A stretch of DNA of 64,000 bases. Source: Dasypus novemcinctus (Eukaryota > Chordata > Mammalia > Cingulata > Dasypodidae). The notes beneath the pieces were generated by a model. It had not been told where the DNA came from. It made no database searches and was given only the letters and a program-made list of their open reading frames with translations. Positions 1-12,248 of the stretch are shown piece by piece (position 1 is the stretch's first letter; each line of letters opens with the position of its first letter). Location: the NCBI RefSeq assembly GCF_030445035.2, contig NC_080677.1, positions 31,775,257-31,839,256 on the forward strand. Reading direction: 5' to 3'. The translations under genes were made by a program, and so were the position numbers.

Positions 1-3000
1 AATTTTAATTGGATTACATTGAATCTGTAAATCACTTTGGGTAGAATTGGCATCTTAACAATATTTAGTCATACAATCCATGAACATGGAATGTCCTTCC
101 ATTTATTTATGTCTTCTTTGATTTTTTTAGTAATGTTTTGCTATTTTCTGTGTACAAGTCTTTTACATCCTCAGTTATATTTATTCCTAGATATTTTATT
201 CTTTCAGTTGCTATTATAAATGGAATTTTTAAATGTAAGCATATAGAACTATAAATTTCCCTTTCAGACTTGCCTTTGCTACATCGTGTAAGTTGTGGTA
301 TGTTGTATTTTCATTTTCATTCACTTAAGATATTTCCTAATTTCCCTTGTGTTTTCCTCTTTGACCCATTAGTTGTTTTAGAATATATTACTTAATTTCC
401 ACATATTTTGAATTTTCTATTTCTCTTTTTTTTTATTGAGTTCTAGCTTCATTTCATCATGGTCAGAGAAGAACATTATATTATTTCAACATTTTTTAAT
501 TAATTGAGACTTGTTTTGTGACCCAACATATAGTCTATCCTAGAGAAAACTCACCCTGTACACTCAGGAAGAATGTGTAGGGGACAGATGTAACTCAGTG
601 GTTGAGTGCCTGCTTCCCATATCTGGAGGTCCTGGGTTCAATTCCTGGTACCTCCCCCAAAAAAATGCATATTCCATTGTTCTTTGGCGAAGTGTTCTAT
701 ATACATCTGTTAGGTCTAGTTGGTTTAGAGAATTGTTCAAGTCTTATATGTCCTTATTGATCCTCTATCTAGATGTTCTATCCATTATTGAAACTGGTGT
801 ATAAAACTATTAATGCAGAACTGTCAGTTTCTCTGTTCAAATCTGTTAGTACTAGCTTCCTATATATTTGCTCTGCTGTTAAGTGTGTTATATTTATAAT
901 TGATACATCTTCTTGTTGAATTGACCCCTTTATCAGTATAGAATGACCATCTTTGTCCCTCATAACAGTTTTTGACTTAAAGTCCAGTTTATCTGTTATT
1001 TGTCTAGGGACCCCAAGTCTCTTCTTGTTACTACTTGCATGGTATTTATTTTTCTATCCTTTCACTTTCAACCTACTTAGGTCTTTGAATTTAATGTGAT
1101 TCTCTTCTAAATAGCATATAGTTTGGCCATGCTTTTATCCAGTCTGCCAATTTCTGACATTTGACTGGAATGTCTAATCCACTTAGGATTAAAGCCACTA
1201 CTGATAATGTAGGAGTTTCTTCTGCCATTTTTCTATTTAGTCTTGTTAAGAGCTATACCTTTTTTGTCCCTCAAACATCTGTTAATGCCTACTTTCATAT
1301 ATGTTTGATTTCTTGTACCATATTGAGTCCCTTCTCATTTCTAATTAGATATGTTTTTCATTCGTTTTCTTTGTGGTTACCATGAAACTAAAATTTGACA
1401 TTCTAAATGCATAGCAATCATATTTTATTTGATAACAACTTGACTTCAACAGTATACACATACACTGTTCCTATACCTTTCCATTCCCCCACATTTTTTA
1501 TACTTTTTACAAATGATATCTTTCTATATTGTATGTCCAAAACCATAGATTTATCATTACTTTCTGTGCATTTGCATTTTAGCACCTGTAGGAAGAAGTG
1601 GAGATATATATATATATATATTTATCTTTCAACCACTGTCTAGACAGATCTAGTGGTGATGAACTTCCTCAGCTTTTTAAAAAATCTGGGAATGTTTTAA
1701 TCTCTCCATCATTTTTTAAAGAAAACTTCACCAGATATAAAATTCTTTGCTTGCAATTGTTTTATTTCAACACTTTAACTATTTCAACCTATTGCCTTCT
1801 TACCTCCATGATTTCCCATGAGAAATCAGCACTTACTCTATCCGGGACCCCCTTGTACATATGATATTGATTTTTTTTCTTGCTACTTTGAGAACTCTCT
1901 CCTTGTCCTTTGCATTTGACAATTTGATTGGTATGTAATGGAGTGTATTTTTTTTTCTTCAATTTTATCCTGTTTGGTGTTCTCTGGGCTTCTTGGATAT
2001 ATATATTCTTATCTTTTTGTTAAGTTTAGATAGTTTTCTCTCATTATTTGATTATTCCTTCCACCCCTTTTTCTCTTTCTTCTTCCTCTGGACTGCCATA
2101 ATGCGCATATTGATATGTTTGCTGGTGTTCCGGAGGTCTCTTAGCCTATTTTCACTTTTTTTAATTCTTTTTTCTTTCTGCTCCTCAGCCTGATTCATTT
2201 TAATTGTCTTGTTTTCAAGCTCACTGATTCTTTCTTCTGCTAGCTCCAATACGATGTTGAAGTTCTTGGGAATTTTTCATTTCAGTTATCATGGTCTTCA
2301 ATTCCAGTAATTTTGTTTGGTTCCTTTTGAAAATGTCTCTGTTTATTGAATTCTCATATTGTTCATTCATTATTTTCCTGATATCCTTTAGTTCTTTTTC
2401 TCTATTTTTTCTTCATCTCCTTGAGAATATTGACTGATTTCCTAATATCCTTTAGGTATTTATATTTCCTTCATCTCCTTGAACATATTGAAGATCATCA
2501 TTTCAAAAATCTTTGTCTGGCATGTACATAGTCTGGTCTTCTTCACTGATGTTTCCTGGATTTTTATTCTTTTCCTTTGGATGGGCCTCATTTCCTATTT
2601 GTTTGTCTTGTAATCTTTTGTTGCACACTGTACATTTTAATATTTTAAAATGTTAACCCTGGTTCCCTTAGTTGTCTGTTTTTGAGTTTATACCCAGCTA
2701 GTGATATGACAGAGATTTTCTTGTATCAGGAGCTAACAAAGCCAAACCAACCTAAGCAAAGAATATTTTTCACATCTTTGCAAATTGGCCTTCCATCAGA
2801 GTTCAGCCCTCCAATCAGAAAGGTCTGCCCAAGGCGAATGCAAGGTGCAAGTTCTTCCATGCCTCTTCTGGGTCTGTATCTTGTCCTGGGTTTGTGCTTG
2901 CCCATGGCCTTAGGAGTTCCCTGTTTATGGGAGTTTGAATGCCCCAATGCTCCCTTACTTCCAGGAAATAGACTTCTCCCTTTCCTGGGTATTCCACTAC

Positions 3001-3722
3001 AGGTCTTAGAACAGGTAAGCATTTGCTCCAGGCCATCCACCTCAATTGTATCTTATACTGCTTTCATTGTCTTGAGCTGCTTTTGCCTGCAGGGCAAATT
3101 CTTGGAAGGGAGCAAACTGGAGAGGAGTTTCCCAAGTCAGTCTTTCCCAACCAGAATAAGGCCAGGGACCCATAAAGGAAATACTGTGGAGGGAATAAGG
3201 AAAGGACCAGGAAGTACACTAGGAGCTGCTTCTATGGCTCCCCAAAGCTACATTTTCTTGACTTGGCACCTGCCCATCAAATGCAGCCCTTCAATTGTTT
3301 CTGAGGAAACATACTGTCTTTAAGTCTCCTCCATCGCCTCTGTGTGGGGTGGATTCAAACAACGGCTGCCCTCAGATTTGGGCCCTCAGCATTCCAAAGT
3401 AGTTAATCAAAAGCAGTGATCCTATCAGGTCCTCCAGATCTTGGGGAAGTGGATTTCTATGTCCTTTCTGGCAGGAGCAAGCTACACCATTGGCCATATG
3501 CCACTGCTGTCTGCTGAGGAAGTGGGAAATGGGTGAACACCATGTAGAGAGAGCAATTTACTGTTGCTTACCATAATTTACCCACCCCTTCCTTCTGCTC
3601 TTCCCTGAATGCTCTACAGTGTTCTACTGGACTCCAGAGTTTCAAAATAGTTGATTCAACTATTAATAGTTGTTCTGGTGGAGGGATTGATTTCTGGAGC
3701 TTCTTACTCTGCTATTTTTCCA
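1..3722 (-). mobile_element. Long L1 (LINE-1) relic with ORF1 and ORF2 remnants
   Basis: Read on the reverse strand, this is an L1M-type LINE. A coiled-coil ORF1 piece lies at about 2249-2052 (residues such as RISELENK and KRIKKSENRLRDL match the L1 ORF1 pattern). ORF2 endonuclease remnants follow at about 1215-240, including RDKDGHSILIKGSIQQED near 960-900. A short piece of the C-terminal reverse transcriptase region lies at 230-1. Most of the reverse transcriptase is missing at about 232-240. The 5' end near 3722 has the usual L1 start region (read in reverse, a short run before the ggaggga-like block). Many stops and frameshifts make it dead. The window cuts its 3' end, and a SINE has inserted at 580-662. 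The open frame at 2682-3323 on the plus strand lies antisense to its 5' region and is not a gene. Confidence 0.85.
580..662 (+). mobile_element. tRNA-derived SINE (short DAS type) inside the L1
   Basis: A single tRNA-like head with box A-like (taactcagtggttgag) and box B-like (gggttcaattcc) Pol III promoter elements and a short A tail. It interrupts the L1 endonuclease region. The L1 text aagaatgtgta before it (569-579) is imperfectly repeated as aaaaatgcata after it (661-671), which fits a target-site duplication. It is younger than the host L1. Confidence 0.8.
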
Positions 3723-3734
3723 CAAAAAGGGGGC

Positions 3735-4085
3735 CTGTGAATAACATATTAAAGTATGAGATTTTGCTATAACAGAATACTATTGACAGTGTTGCTACTG
3801 ACATTTATAATGTCACCTCATGACCTTTTATTAACGCAGAAAAAATGTTTTTGAGTGAAGAGAAAGTTAAAAACCATGGTACCATCATTTTTAAGATGTG
3901 GATAGATAGATATGCACTATATAATGTCTGGAAGGTGATTCACCAATATATGATGATCTCTGGATGGTGGGACTATAGCTGGCTTTTATTTTTATTTCTG
4001 AGTTGATGTTTTTCTAATATTGTTACCAAAAAACATAGGTTTCCTATGTTACAAAAATATGAAAGAAGTAAAGAGTGCATATAAA
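3735..4085 (+). mobile_element. L1M 3'-end fragment
   Basis: The stretch around 3925-4030 resembles the 3' UTR end of old L1M elements: a 'tctggaagg' word, then 'tctctggatggtggga', then a T-rich stretch and an A-rich end. The left boundary against the neighbouring reverse L1 is uncertain. It is an old decayed fragment with no coding capacity. Confidence 0.4.
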
Positions 4086-5199
4086 ATTATCCTAAAAATA
4101 GACTGCCTCACCTATTCCTATATGCTTCTATGGAAGATTTCTTTCCCTTCATTTATCCATCCATGCTACTAAAGCTTCTTATTGACTTCACAATGGCTTT
4201 CCATTCCACTCAGATTCCTCCTGAATTTGCATTGGCTCCACCTTTGTTGAGGCTCTTCTGTGCTAGATCTGATCAAATCCTTGTAGATTCCTTCTTGTGG
4301 TATGGAGCTGGAAGGCTAAAGATGACATCCCTGGGCTCTTTGGGTCTATGGCTCTGGGTGGACTTAGGTTCTACGGTAAGATATCCTTACATAAAATCAG
4401 AAGGCTAAGGGAGGCAGGGGCCATTGAGGGAAGTCATGGACCCACCCTCAGTAGCCCTCTCCCAGCCCTCACCTGCCTCCTGCCTCCTCTTCTAGTGTGT
4501 GATGAAGTTTTGGTCTGCTTCTGTTCCATAACCCAGGGGAGATGTTATGTCTAATGAAAAAGGCTGCTCAGATCTTAAATATGGAAACCAGGAATAAGCA
4601 GCCCCAAATGCTTATTAGGACAGGGAACTCTCAATGGCAGGGCCCCCTCCTCCCAGGGTAGATAAATACCCTCTCAGGCAGCACAAACACCATTCTTCTC
4701 TGACAGGAAGTGGGGCATGCAGAGCTGCCTCTACCAACACTGACCTGAGCAGTTCGGCCTCCCTGGGAGATGGGCCAAGGTGGATCTCTTCTGCTGCTCT
4801 TTGGACCCTGTTGTGTAAGTAAAAAAATTTTTGGTGAAAGTTTCTGTTGTGCCTGAGTCTGTGTTCCCATGGCTCACTGTGTATCTCCTCACTCCACGGC
4901 CGTCTTCCTGCAGTTGTGCTGGCTGACAAGCAAGCACTGACATTATGACTCTTTGCAGCAGCCGGCTCCACAGTTCTCTGTCTAGTCATCGGCTGTCGCA
5001 GCAATCAGGTGGTGGCAATACAGTTTCATGACCTCTGCATCACAGCTGCTATGGTGTGGCCTTGAAGCCAAACAACCAGCCTAATGACCCCCGACTTACA
5101 TTCCTCCAGCCCTTCCAGTGATTTGTAGGCACACAATTCTCTGTATTTCATCCCTTTCTGCTGCAGGTATTTGACACCATTTCTTTTTCCTGCCCTGAA
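4086..5199. other. Unassigned non-coding sequence
   Basis: I recognise no repeat family or gene here. Overlapping open frames at 4615-5004 (minus) and 4634-4822 (plus) lie in opposite strands with no recognisable domain, so I treat them as chance. Composition is ordinary mammalian intergenic sequence. Confidence 0.4.
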
Positions 5200-5325
5200 C
5201 CCCGAGAGAGATATGGCACCTGAGTAGAGTCTACCATCCTTTCAAAGCCTGGTTCAGGTCCCATCTCCTTCTAGAAGACTCACTGAAGATGCCATTGATT
5301 TCAGTCTTCTAGCTGCTCACTATGA
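5200..5325 (+). mobile_element. Possible L2 fragment
   Basis: A run resembling the part of L2 3' ends that reads like 'tcaggtcccatctcct..gaagactcactgaaga'. The match is short and weak, and the call rests on memory of the family only. Confidence 0.3.
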
Positions 5326-5329
5326 CTTT

Positions 5330-5335
5330 GTGTGT

Positions 5336-5376
<41 letters not shown>
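5330..5376. repeat. (GT)n microsatellite
   Basis: A TG dinucleotide run of about 47 bases with a single interruption (gtat) near its start at 5338-5341. It is followed directly by an LTR fragment. Confidence 0.97.
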
Positions 5377-5377
<1 letters not shown>

Positions 5378-5394
5378 CTTTCCCTATAAAGTCT

Positions 5395-5556
5395 TCCATA
5401 ATAGGATTAAGACCTGTCCTGAGTCACTTGAGCCCACAGGCTAACTGAAGTAACCTCATCAAACAGTCCTACTTACAAAGGGTTCACACTCACAGGAATA
5501 GATGAAGTTTAAGAACATGTTTTTCTGAGGTACATAGCTCCAAGCTACCACAGGAA
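5395..5556 (-). mobile_element. LTR fragment, same family as 38111-38575
   Basis: Its reverse complement matches the first ~160 bases of the LTR at 38111-38575 word for word in several places (taggattaagacc, ttcacac/agccacaggaat, aacatg, ggtacata.agct, taccaca). Only the 5' part of the LTR remains. The MaLR-like assignment is inferred from the tggtttgaa-type start. Confidence 0.6.
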
Positions 5557-5559
5557 GCC

Positions 5560-6639
5560 CTGGAGAATTTGGTCTCTGAAAGAAAAACTAAAGAGCGTAA
5601 GAGTAATTTTGGGCAGTATTACACATTTTCTAGGACCTGGGGTTATTTGTTCCCCCACCCCACCCCTTACCTCCCACTCCTAAGCATTGTGGACTCTAAA
5701 AGCATTAAGTCAATCTCATGGATGACAGGGGCTTCCTTTGCCACCACCCCCCTAACGTGCTTTAGCTTTTTTTGGTAACAATCCAAAGGGCAGATGCTTT
5801 CCTTCTAAAAAGGCATCTCATGAAAGTTTGCGTTTAGACTTGGGATTTAGGTGGTAGACACCTGCCAAATAACTAACCCAATGGGTGCCCAGAGAATTGG
5901 AGGGATGTAGAAGAACTTAACATTATTATTTTAATTGAGTATAATTGCCTTATTAATAGTCATTTGCATAATACTTGGTAAAGCACTTAGCTAGTACATG
6001 GCTATATTTGCAATTTAATTCACCCAGAATATTTCTATTCAGCATTTATATAGCACCTATTGGTTTATGATGCTAATATAGTAGATTCATGTTTCTGTTA
6101 AGGCTTAAATGAAAGAAGTTGAAAGCCAAGTCCATTATATTACCTTCTTTATATAGAATCTTTCATCATGAAGGATTCCAAATTGCTTTACAAAGTACAG
6201 TGAAACCCTTTTACAGTGAATTCCTAAGGGGGCAGCTACAGTGGTGTTAGCTGCGGCGTTTCATTGTATGAGAATTGCACTCAGCATTAAGGGATTGAGG
6301 GGGAAGGGGCAGATTTTAAAATTTTACAGTCCTGGGGAACTCAGAGTTTGCTGTATGCCAAGGTGTGTACAGTCCAGATCAAAGGGAAAATAAAATTCTG
6401 TTATTGACCTGTTATGAGATGAATTTTTACAGTTTTATAATATAAAGGAAACATTCACAAGGAAATGTTCAGTGAAAAACACAACACAAAACAAAGCACC
6501 TTAATACATTAAGTGAAAACATCATATGCATATGAAAAAAACATCATATGCAAAGAACCTGTTAGCAAATATCAAGTGTTGGCAATTAACACATTTCCTC
6601 AAGAACATTTTTCCCTTCTTTTTAAGGCTTTTTCAAGTA
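5560..6639. other. Unassigned non-coding sequence
   Basis: No gene or confidently named repeat seen. The stretch near 6200-6300 has a gtgaaaccc / ttacagtgaattc pattern that may be a decayed DNA transposon, but I cannot name it. A duplicated word 'acatcatatgca' occurs at about 6520-6550. Confidence 0.35.
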
Positions 6640-7130
6640 TAACATTCAAAGTGCAGAGGAGGGGGTATAGCTCAATGGTTGAGCTCCTGCTTCACATGTC
6701 CGAGGTTCAGTCCCTGTACCTCCTAAAAAACAAGCAAACAAACAAAAAAGCTGAACGGAAAAAGTGCACAAACCACAAGTGAACAACTCAATGAATTTTC
6801 ACAAAGTGAACTCACCCAAGTAATGAGTGTCCAATTGAAGAACTAGGATGTTACCAGGACCTCAGAGCCCCCTTAGGACCCTTCCCAGGTATTACCCGAT
6901 CTCCTAAAGGTAACCACCCTCCTGACTCCTAATGTGGAGGATTCGTGTGGCCTGTTTTTGAACATTACGTAAATAGAATTATGCAGTATGTGAGCACTAG
7001 CTTCTTTTGCTCAACATTACCTCTGTGAATTTATCCACATAGTTGGACGTAGCAAATAGTTCATTCACTTTGATTGCTGTAGAGTAGCTAGAATATACTA
7101 GAATATATGAATGTACTAGAATATATTTGA
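6640..7130 (-). mobile_element. L1M 3' region, reverse strand, interrupted by a SINE
   Basis: After the SINE, the sequence follows the familiar antisense L1M 3' region: 'aacaactcaatgaattttcac', a block like 'gtaaccaccctcctgactcctaat', 'gaacattacgtaaatagaatt', and 'ttatccacatagtt'. It is non-coding and decayed. Confidence 0.6.
6658..6760 (+). mobile_element. tRNA-derived SINE (short DAS type)
   Basis: A head with gggggtatagctcaatggtt (box A region) and gaggttcagtccc (box B region), followed by an A-rich aacaaacaaaaaa tail. Similar words caaagtgcaga (6647-6657) and aaaagtgcaca (about 6760-6770) flank it and may be a decayed target-site duplication. Confidence 0.75.
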
Positions 7131-7412
7131 CAAAGGACACTTATACAGATTATATTTTTAAAATTCTCAAATCAATAAGAAAAGAGCAAACAACAGAAAA
7201 GGGGGCAAAAGATTTGATTGATCACTTTGACAAAAGGGAAAAGGTGCTCAATCTCAGTAGCTACCTGAGAAATTAAAACTAAAACCACAACGAGATACAT
7301 ATACAAAAAAGTTCATGCAGATTTTATACATAATAGCTCTAAACTAGGGTCAACCCAATGTCCACCAATAGTAGATTGGATAAATACATTATTCTTTAAA
7401 TAAGTAAAAAAT
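7131..7412 (+). mobile_element. L1 ORF2 3' / 3' UTR fragment
   Basis: The words 'gcaaaagatttg', 'gtgctcaatctcagtag', 'aaccacaacgagatac' and 'caatgtccaccaatag' follow in the same order as the C-terminal ORF2 and 3' region of L1. It is out of order relative to the ORF2 piece that follows, so it is probably a separate insertion. Confidence 0.6.
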
Positions 7413-7419
7413 AGCTTTG

Positions 7420-8090
7420 TTGGACAGCAGTAGGAAGGAAATAATAAGAATTAAAATAGAAATTAATGAAAACTGCATAAAAAACAATAGAGAAAATCAA
7501 CAAAACCAAAATCTGGTTCTTCAAAGAGATTAACCAGATTGACATACCTCTAACTAGACTGCACAAGAAAAAAAAAAAGGAGGGGGGTGGCTCAAATTAC
7601 TAAAATCAGAAATGAAAGAGAGGACATTACTACCGATCTTAAAGAACTTTTTTAAAAATTATAAAGAAATACTATAAGCAACTGCACAGCAATAAATAGA
7701 TAACTTAGAAGAAAAGACAAATTTCCAGATTCACACTAACTACCAAGACTGCTTAAGAAGAAACAGAAACTGTTAATAGACATATAGTAAGTAAAGAGAT
7801 TGAATTAGTAATCAAAAAAGCTGCTGACAAAAAACAAACAAACCCAGGACGTTGAAAGAAGAATTAGTACCGATTCTTCACAAAATCTTCCAACAACTGG
7901 AAGAGAAGGGAGCATTTCCTAACATTCTACAATGCTAGTAATACCCTGATACTAAATTACTACCTTGATACCAAAACCAGACAAAAACATTGAAAGAAAA
8001 GAAAACTACAGAACAATAACAATATCTATGACTGTAGATACAAAACACTAGGACCCTCTGCAAAATACTAAGAAATTAAAATCTGTTGTC
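7420..8090 (+). mobile_element. L1 ORF2 fragment (endonuclease-reverse transcriptase junction)
   Basis: Contains the L1 ORF2 landmarks in order: 'tggttcttcaaagagatta' (linker), 'actaaaatcagaaatgaaag' (start of the reverse transcriptase region), 'aagagattgaattagtaatc', 'ttcctaacattct', and 'aaaaccagacaaa'. It is broken by stops and indels, so it encodes nothing. An A-rich insertion at about 7565-7582 is followed by a G run. Confidence 0.75.
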
Positions 8091-11000
8091 TACCAGGTGA
8101 GTGATAGTGCCTTGGTTATGAAAAACAAGGATCAGATGATAAGGTGCATGCTCTGATTTGAGATCCAAAAAAAGAACCATGAATGTCTTGTGTTTCTTTA
8201 TGGAAAGGAAAGTAGTATTTTGTTAGGTCGGTTTCCAGACTCTTGACAGAGACTATAACCCTTAAATGTTCCACAGTTCATTCTTGGTCAGAAATATGGC
8301 TGCATAGAACATTTCTAGAAAGATATGCAAGAAGCATATTTGCTGTTTGCATTTTTTACCATAAGTATGCATTACTATTATAACAACAACAAAAGCAAAA
8401 CAAAAACCAAAAAAGTTCATTTTTAGAAAGGATCTGTTTTAACAAGAAGCTGTTCTTTCACTTTGATCTGGATCTAGTGCTGCTCATTTCCCTCTGTTTT
8501 TTACATCTGTATTGCAAGTATGACCAAAAAAAGTTCACAGTCCTGGGCATTTGCCATGGAAAGGGAAGAAAGTTCTCCTCATAAACCCCCAATCTAGAAA
8601 ACACCAGTGCCCTAAGTACTTGGAAAACCCTTTTAGATGGAAAAGACTACTACAATTTGATCTAGACTCTAGAGCACTACCTAAGGCCTTAGAATTCCCT
8701 GTGTAGATGGAGGTAGAGTGGTAAATTCACTGTTGAGAGTTTGGGCTCTCTATTAGGACAAAGCACTTCAAAAGACATTTGGATATTTAAAGATCAAGCC
8801 CAAATCAAATTCTGCATTGGAGATTTAATAATAAATAGCTCTGCAGGCAATATGAAGGGGTATCTGCCCTTATGCGCTGAAACTTTTGTTCTATCTGGGG
8901 CCACAGGTTGAAAAGAAGGGTCGACCTAGTCCTGGGAACTCCATTTAGGAGTAGTAAGAGAACCTTTCACGTGGTGGTTGGGAGGGGTGGGGTATAAGGA
9001 AAGAGATCCAAGGGCAGCCACTGTAAAAGGGCATGCCCCCAGGAGTCTAGAGTGATTCTTTCTGAGAGCCATTTTTAAGCTTTTCTTCCCTGCTTTGTAA
9101 TCCTTTTATAATCCTGAACTTTCATTAAAGATTTCTTGAACACCAAGAGAAAGTCTGGCTGAGGGATATTAATTTACAGAGGGTTGTTTGATGGCCAAGC
9201 AGTACACCAAGTGTTCTAGATTATGTAGATTTTCTCTTCTTCATGGCAACATCAAAAATATCATCTTGTACCATATTGTTTGGCAGAGTCTAGGATTATT
9301 TCCTCTGAGCTGTGTTCTGGCAGAATAGCCTTTGATTACAACGAAAGACATGCAGCAAACAGCCACATGAGAGTGATTATTGAATTTACTCTTAGAATAT
9401 TGTTGAGTGCTGTGTTTCTAATATAATCCAATGCCCTTTATGTAAAGATACATGTGAAAACTTTTTTCAGACCCATATCCCAGAAAAATCTTTTATCCCT
9501 CTCAGAGATTGATTCTTTTCCCTCATGGGCAATGCAAATCATGTTATAGAATATATTTTCTTTGTTGCTTTGACTGCCAGGAAGCTCAGTGTCAGATTTG
9601 CCAGTCAGTTTTAATAATTATTGGATCAAACTGCCAACATATCTTTTGTTTTAATTTAATCTTGGCCTTGTTCTTTGAGATATTTTCCTGACCTTTGTTT
9701 TTACATTGATTTTCTACTGTACACTCTTATAAGCTGCCTCAAAAAAACCCTTGGGGAAAAATAGTCCAAGTATATGTAAATAAACAAATAAAATTCTTCA
9801 GCTATATAGGGTAACCCGTTTTTTCAAAAGCTAAATGGGATTTAAGAGATGATCCAATCCAACTCCTTTATTCTACAAATGACTAAGGGGAGACCCATAG
9901 TTGAGGAGAATGAACTTTCCAAGACGTGAGACTTTTTGTGGTAAAGCCAGGTCATCCTACCTGCTTAAGTGATTCTCATGAAAACACACAGCAGTAAATA
10001 GAAATAGCGGCACAACCAAGCCTCTGGCCCTCACACGCAGCACTTTTTCTTCATTGATTGCCATTTTAGAATGTGTGTGGGTTTTTTCTGTTGTTTTTTT
10101 ATTGAAGGGAAGAGTTTAAAATATTCATCTAGGAATGGTTTGGTGCCTATTTCTTAGTTCTTAAGTTTTAAAATGTGTTCTCTTCCATTTACGTTATCAT
10201 GAAGAGCCGTCTTTGGCTCTTTTCTCTTTTGTAATACCTGTATCCATAGCTAGAAAGTGCTACACATTTCCTGAAGGTAAACGCACCATCCTCACAGCTT
10301 CCTTTGCAGATTAGCTGAGGATGAGCTTCTTGGGGTAAGAAAACCTTCCTTTGTCCCACTTCTGCAAACCTCCCGTCTGTTTTCCAGAACAGAAGCTGAA
10401 AGGACCAGAACTTCCACTCACTGGAACGCCGTAAATCATGAGATCTCTTGTGTCTTTTTTTTCCAATGTAATACTGCCCATTTTGAAGGAAGAGCTAAAA
10501 ATATCTCCTCCCTCCCCTTAACCTTTAACTTCCTTGCTCAGGTCTAAGGAGTTGAAAATTACCTCCAGTGATTCTCTGAGCAAATAGCAACTTTCACGGT
10601 TTACTGTGGAAGCAGATTCTGGAAATCTCATCTTATACCTGAAACTATTCTCTTATTGGTCCAATCGCCAATGAATTAAACCATTGTCAAGTAAAACTTA
10701 TCACATTTTAAAAATAGAAATCAAAATTGTCTTCTCAGCTTGGGGGAAACTGAAAAGCGTAAGATTACTAGGGGAACAAAGATCGTTCTAACTCCCCCTT
10801 GGTACGGGGCTCCTCCGAGTGCAAAACAAAGTGACTCTGTGCCCGAGTTAGGGTATGACCACACAGGAAACCATCCTGTGTAGTGCCCCACCCCAAGCTC
10901 CCTGCCTTCCTTGGTTAGTTTCTAAATGCGGATTTGATCGACTATACAGACAATAGAGCGCAATCCTCAAAAGACTCCTTTAAGTTTTGACTTCATCTTA

Positions 11001-12125
11001 GGAAGTCCTGTTCAGAAGGAAAAAACTCATTACTAAGCTCCATTGCCTAGTAGCTGAAGTTTTATCATCTAGCAATTCCCAACATGCTGTGGATTAAGGG
11101 ACTCCAAAAGCTCAGTTGCCCGAAAATGTCTTCCCAAGAAGGCCTGTTTTGCTGAGATCCCATTATTGAGCTACTTCCTTTAACCCAAGATTCTGAGACT
11201 CCCGAAAACAGCATAGAAAACATAGACATGTTCCCTTTGGGAGAAGGAACACACGTGATACCAAGTACTTTATTAGCCAGCTAGTCGTCACCTGGTACAG
11301 TGAAGCACAGGGTAGGTTCATTTTACTGAGTTCCCCCAAGAAAACCTCTGGAAGTGGTAGTAACATGGAAATGGTAGGAGCGTAGAAGGAAGTCACAATT
11401 TAGAAGAGGGAGACTGGAAAACCCTCTTCATTCATGAAACATGAATGGCTCTATCTCTGTCTTGCCCTCTTCACAGTGTTTTATGACTCTGGATGTGTTG
11501 AGAGGGGAGTGGACTTCCACTGGCAGATCCTTTTGTGCATGTTAAATCCTCAAGATGGCCTTCCAAACACAGAATGGAAGCTTCGGGGCTTCCATTGACG
11601 GGCCCAAGACTGGCAAAGAATGCAGAGCCCACACTCTCCACCCTCTCTTATAGGCAAAGGCTCTGTTGATGGGTTACTCAGCATCCATTCTCTGTACCCC
11701 CTCTCACAATACCCAGTTTTTTATCTGGTAGCTACCTCTCACCCATGGAGCTCTTGTGCTCTTGTGCCCCAACTCAAGAGTGGGGCCTGGTGGACTTTAG
11801 CAAATTTTATAAGCCCCATTCCTCTGTCTAGTCATTGACTAATGGGTGGACTTGTCACCTAAGCTGGTCTAATCAGGGTGAAGTTCCAGAGCATTCTAGA
11901 ATTTTCTTGGCATTTTCCCACTTCCCAAATGAGAATTAAGAGGAAAGTAGCCCAGATGTAACTGGAAGCCATTTTATGAGTGTTAGATGAAGCAGCCTTA
12001 GGCTACAGCCAAAGCAGTAGCCAGCAATGCAGAGAAGACAGAAACTGGATCCTTGTGGATGAAATTGTGCCTCTGGATCAAGGAATGCGGACACCTGCTC
12101 CAACAGTTGTCTTGTCAGTTATGTG
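8091..12125. other. Long stretch without recognisable gene or young repeat
   Basis: Largely unique-looking, moderately AT-rich sequence. I see no exon-like frame longer than about 75 codons, no tRNA and no CpG island. Parts near 10180-10330 and 10740-10880 are low in repeats and contain scattered CpGs. They could be conserved, but nothing in the sequence alone shows this. A weak reverse MIR-like stretch lies at 9845-9965 (listed separately). Confidence 0.45.
9845..9965 (-). mobile_element. Possible MIR-type SINE fragment
   Basis: Words resembling the antisense MIR pattern: 'atccaatccaactcc', 'ctacaaatgactaagggga', and 'aaagccaggtcat'. Heavily decayed. Confidence 0.35.
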
Positions 12126-12248
12126 GACTGCTAAATACTCTAAGTATTAGTGATCTGAAACTAGCGGCTTCAGGATTACCTGGAGCTTGTCAGAAATGCA
12201 GACTTTCAGTCACCTTCCCAAACCTACTGCCTCAGAATTTACATTTTA

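Noticed and set aside
1600..1625. Short (TA)n tract as a TATA promoter
   Set aside because: It is a simple TA run inside the L1 with no initiator or downstream gene.
2682..3323. 213-codon open frame on the plus strand
   Set aside because: It lies antisense to the 5' region of the reverse L1, has overlapping open frames on the other strand, and shows no domain.
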